A DNA stretch of 15,285 nucleotides from Moraxellaceae bacterium UBA2031 (GTDB taxonomy: Bacteria > Pseudomonadota > Gammaproteobacteria > Pseudomonadales > Moraxellaceae), in NCBI GenBank assembly GCA_002333145.1, contig DDBN01000088.1, forward strand, positions 1 to 15,285, in the 5' to 3' direction. Numbering within the stretch: position 1 is the first letter of the stretch; the number at the start of each line of letters is the position of its first letter. Shown piece by piece: positions 13,821-15,285 of this stretch. The position numbers were made by a program, and so were the translations under genes. The notes under the pieces were generated by a model. The model was given only the letters and a program-made list of their open reading frames with translations. It had not been told where the DNA came from and searched no databases.

Positions 13821-14189
13821 ATGGCCCGCGTACTTATCGTTGATGACTCCCCCACCGACAAGCTCGCCATCTACAGCATGCTGAAGAAATATGGCCACAA
13901 TTTTGTATTTGCTGAAGATGGTCAGTCTGCCATTACTGCGGCACGCGAAAAGCAGCCGGACATCATTTTGATGGATGTGGTGATGCCTGAACTGAATGGT
14001 TATCAGGCCACGCGCAAACTGCTAAATGACAAAGAAACAGCTCATATTCCCGTTATCATGATCTCCAGCAAAACTCAGGAAAGCGATCGCTTCTGGGGAC
14101 TGCGCCAAGGTGCTCGCGCCTATGTCTGCAAACCTGCAGTGGAGTCCGAGCTAGAAGCCATCATCAATGAGTTTGCGCTCAAGCACTGA
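13821..14189 (+). CDS. single-domain response regulator, PilH-like
   Basis: The 122-residue protein is a bare receiver domain, like CheY and PilH, with no output domain. Asp8 and Asp9 form the acidic pocket, Asp52 (ILMDVVMPELNG) accepts the phosphoryl group, Ser82 stands at the usual Thr/Ser switch and Lys104-Pro105 is the conserved KP. The start MARVLIVDDSPT and the block GLRQGARAYVCKP resemble PilH of the type IV pilus Chp system. Here, however, it is alone, without pilG, pilI or pilJ, so its partner kinase is unknown. An in-frame ATG at 13800 would add 7 residues; AAGAG lies about 10 bases before the ATG at 13821, and the family normally starts at MARV. A terminator follows 26 bases after the stop, so it is likely transcribed alone. 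Confidence 0.88.
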   Translation: MARVLIVDDSPTDKLAIYSMLKKYGHNFVFAEDGQSAITAAREKQPDIILMDVVMPELNGYQATRKLLNDKETAHIPVIMISSKTQESDRFWGLRQGARAYVCKPAVESELEAIINEFALKH

Positions 14190-14215
14190 TCTAATCACTG
14201 CGCACTCACTCAGAG

Positions 14216-14244
14216 AACCGGCAACGATTGTGGCCGGTTTTTTT
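14216..14244 (+). terminator. Rho-independent terminator after the response regulator
   Basis: AACCGGC (14216-14222) pairs with GCCGGTT (14233-14239) around a 10-base loop, followed by a run of seven T (14238-14244). Confidence 0.88.
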
Positions 14245-14337
14245 ATGCGCAATTTTTCCTTACTCAATCCAGTAAGGCTATTCTGGCCGCAAAGAAAAAC
14301 TGACTACTAGAGCTCTCTTCTCAGGCTTTCTGAGCTA
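14245..14337. other. AT-rich convergent spacer with small inverted repeat
   Basis: The spacer contains CCTTACT (14258-14264) / AGTAAGG (14271-14277), a perfect 7-bp repeat with a 6-base loop, and a weak CTCAG / CTGAG repeat near 14320-14334. Neither has a T run in the direction needed to end the DUF4403 transcript. I see no gene in it. Confidence 0.3.
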
Positions 14338-15285
14338 TCAAGGAGCGGGAATACGGCCCACATCCAGTGCTACCCGCCCCTCTGCTTGCACATAAGCCCG
14401 CAGGCGGTCCTGCGTAAAAAACAGCCCCCGTGGTTTTACCCGCTGTAGACTGCCACGCAACAATAAACCACCGCCCAAATCCTGTCGCACATCTCGAAAA
14501 TCTTTGAGTGTTTCGGCCAGATCTTCATCAAACCGAAAGCGTGCTCGTTCTTGAAGTGCGCTACGAAAAGTCGAGCCCAGCAACCAATTCGCTGACTTGG
14601 CTAAAAAGCTGCGCGTCCCTAAGGAGTATTCCATGTCCTCGAAGCGCACCTCGTTTTTTTCAACATCAAATACTGGGCGGCCTAAAACGAAAATCTCGGC
14701 CCGAAGCGGCTGTGCCAGTGACAACCCGATGACCGCTTTGTCTCCGCTGCCATAGAGACGAATATCCTCGATCACTACCTTGTGCGTCCCTGCCACAATT
14801 GGCTTGCCTCCCATCTGCTGATTCAGCAGTCGCGATGCTTCTTCCAGCGCGATATCGCCCGTTAAGGCCACATAGAACGTATCGCCACTGATGCCTCGCT
14901 CGGGTGCGGGCACTGGCATCACTTTTACCTGTGGTTTTACACCGCTCTGAATAATTGGAAATGCCTCAACCAATACGCCGGAGGTTACATAACGGCCATT
15001 ACCCACTGGATCAGCAAAGGCGACTCGCTTCGGCTGGGGCAATAACCACATTCCTGGCTGCACCTCGCGAGGAGCATTCAACTCCGGCCAAGCCCGTGCC
15101 AATGCACTACGCAGATTTACCTGACGCAAGCCACTCACCAGCGCCTCATCCATGGCCGCCTTAACCTGCTCACGCACGCCGGGCAAATCCAGTAGCGCCT
15201 CAACATTTAATTGAAATGCCGTAATGTTGCAGGGTCGAATCCACTTCATGCTCCAACCTTTTGAGGTCACCACAAAGTCGCCTTT
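14338..15285 (-). CDS. DUF4403 family protein, C-terminal part (runs off the window)
   Basis: A minus-strand frame is open from the window edge to a TGA at 14338-14340, giving 315 residues. The sequence fits the C-terminal two thirds of a DUF4403 protein, a family of about 450-490 residues of unknown function in proteobacteria and Bacteroidetes. Features are GDFVVTSKGWSMKWI near the edge, alternating hydrophobic beta strands, DTFYVALTGDIALEEASRLLNQQMGGK in the middle, and the LGTRSFLAKSANWLLGSTFRSAL helix. The inferred fold is a repeated lipid-binding-like beta structure in the cell envelope, but I cannot check this. Met9 at 15249 is probably internal, since the frame continues without a stop to the edge. 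The gene converges with the response regulator gene. Confidence 0.75.
   Translation of the reverse strand, partial: KGDFVVTSKGWSMKWIRPCNITAFQLNVEALLDLPGVREQVKAAMDEALVSGLRQVNLRSALARAWPELNAPREVQPGMWLLPQPKRVAFADPVGNGRYVTSGVLVEAFPIIQSGVKPQVKVMPVPAPERGISGDTFYVALTGDIALEEASRLLNQQMGGKPIVAGTHKVVIEDIRLYGSGDKAVIGLSLAQPLRAEIFVLGRPVFDVEKNEVRFEDMEYSLGTRSFLAKSANWLLGSTFRSALQERARFRFDEDLAETLKDFRDVRQDLGGGLLLRGSLQRVKPRGLFFTQDRLRAYVQAEGRVALDVGRIPAP

Noticed and set aside
1..15285. Defence island, CRISPR array, prophage, tRNA or rRNA genes.
   Set aside because: No regularly spaced repeats, tRNA-like folds, phage structural genes or nuclease/helicase defence modules were seen; apart from the IS element the content is mainly housekeeping, stress and envelope genes.

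Overview
The window looks like chromosomal DNA from a gammaproteobacterium, probably of the Pseudomonadales/Oceanospirillales type (Pseudomonas-, Alcanivorax- or Moraxellaceae-like). The basis is the gene set: a soluble transhydrogenase SthA, a lipoyl synthase, a DedA-PAP2 fusion, the PA2778/PA2779 pair named after Pseudomonas aeruginosa genes, a PilH-like receiver, and DUF3422 and DUF4403 proteins. I cannot name a genus. Most flanking genes have moderate GC; the insertion sequence looks richer in GC.

Layout. Positions 1-57 hold the last codons of an unidentified plus-strand frame. Facing it, 78-280 is the C-terminal half of an exbD gene on the minus strand. It is cut off by a complete IS21-family element at 281-2680, which carries istA and istB, has 25-bp ends matching at 21 positions, and contains internal repeats. 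No target duplication is visible, and a different gene lies on the far side: an alpha/beta hydrolase missing its start (from 2681). The element therefore seems to mark a rearrangement or deletion junction. The hydrolase overlaps a glutathione S-transferase-like gene by ATGA (to 4218). A minus-strand DUF3422 membrane protein gene (4242-5630) converges on it and diverges from an OsmC/Ohr-family gene (5794-6252).

A secreted FKBP-type prolyl isomerase lipoprotein (6463-7173) follows, preceded by a C11T6 tract and ending in a strong terminator. Two minus-strand genes come next: a short-chain dehydrogenase (7264-8037) and sthA (8158-9543). Divergent from sthA are lipA (9718-10701) and a membrane DedA-PAP2 phosphatase (10722-12128). 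The minus-strand PA2779-PA2778 pair (13572 to 12134) encodes a small secreted single-pass membrane protein and a C39-like cysteine peptidase lipoprotein with a TPR-like tail. A single-domain PilH-like response regulator (13821-14189) with its own terminator and the C-terminal part of a DUF4403 protein (14338 to the window edge) close the window.

Most genes are housekeeping or stress genes in small transcription units. No defence island, prophage, CRISPR array or tRNA was seen. The points most worth following are the IS21 junction, with chimeric frames running out of both ends, and the poorly understood PA2778/PA2779 pair with its hairpins.
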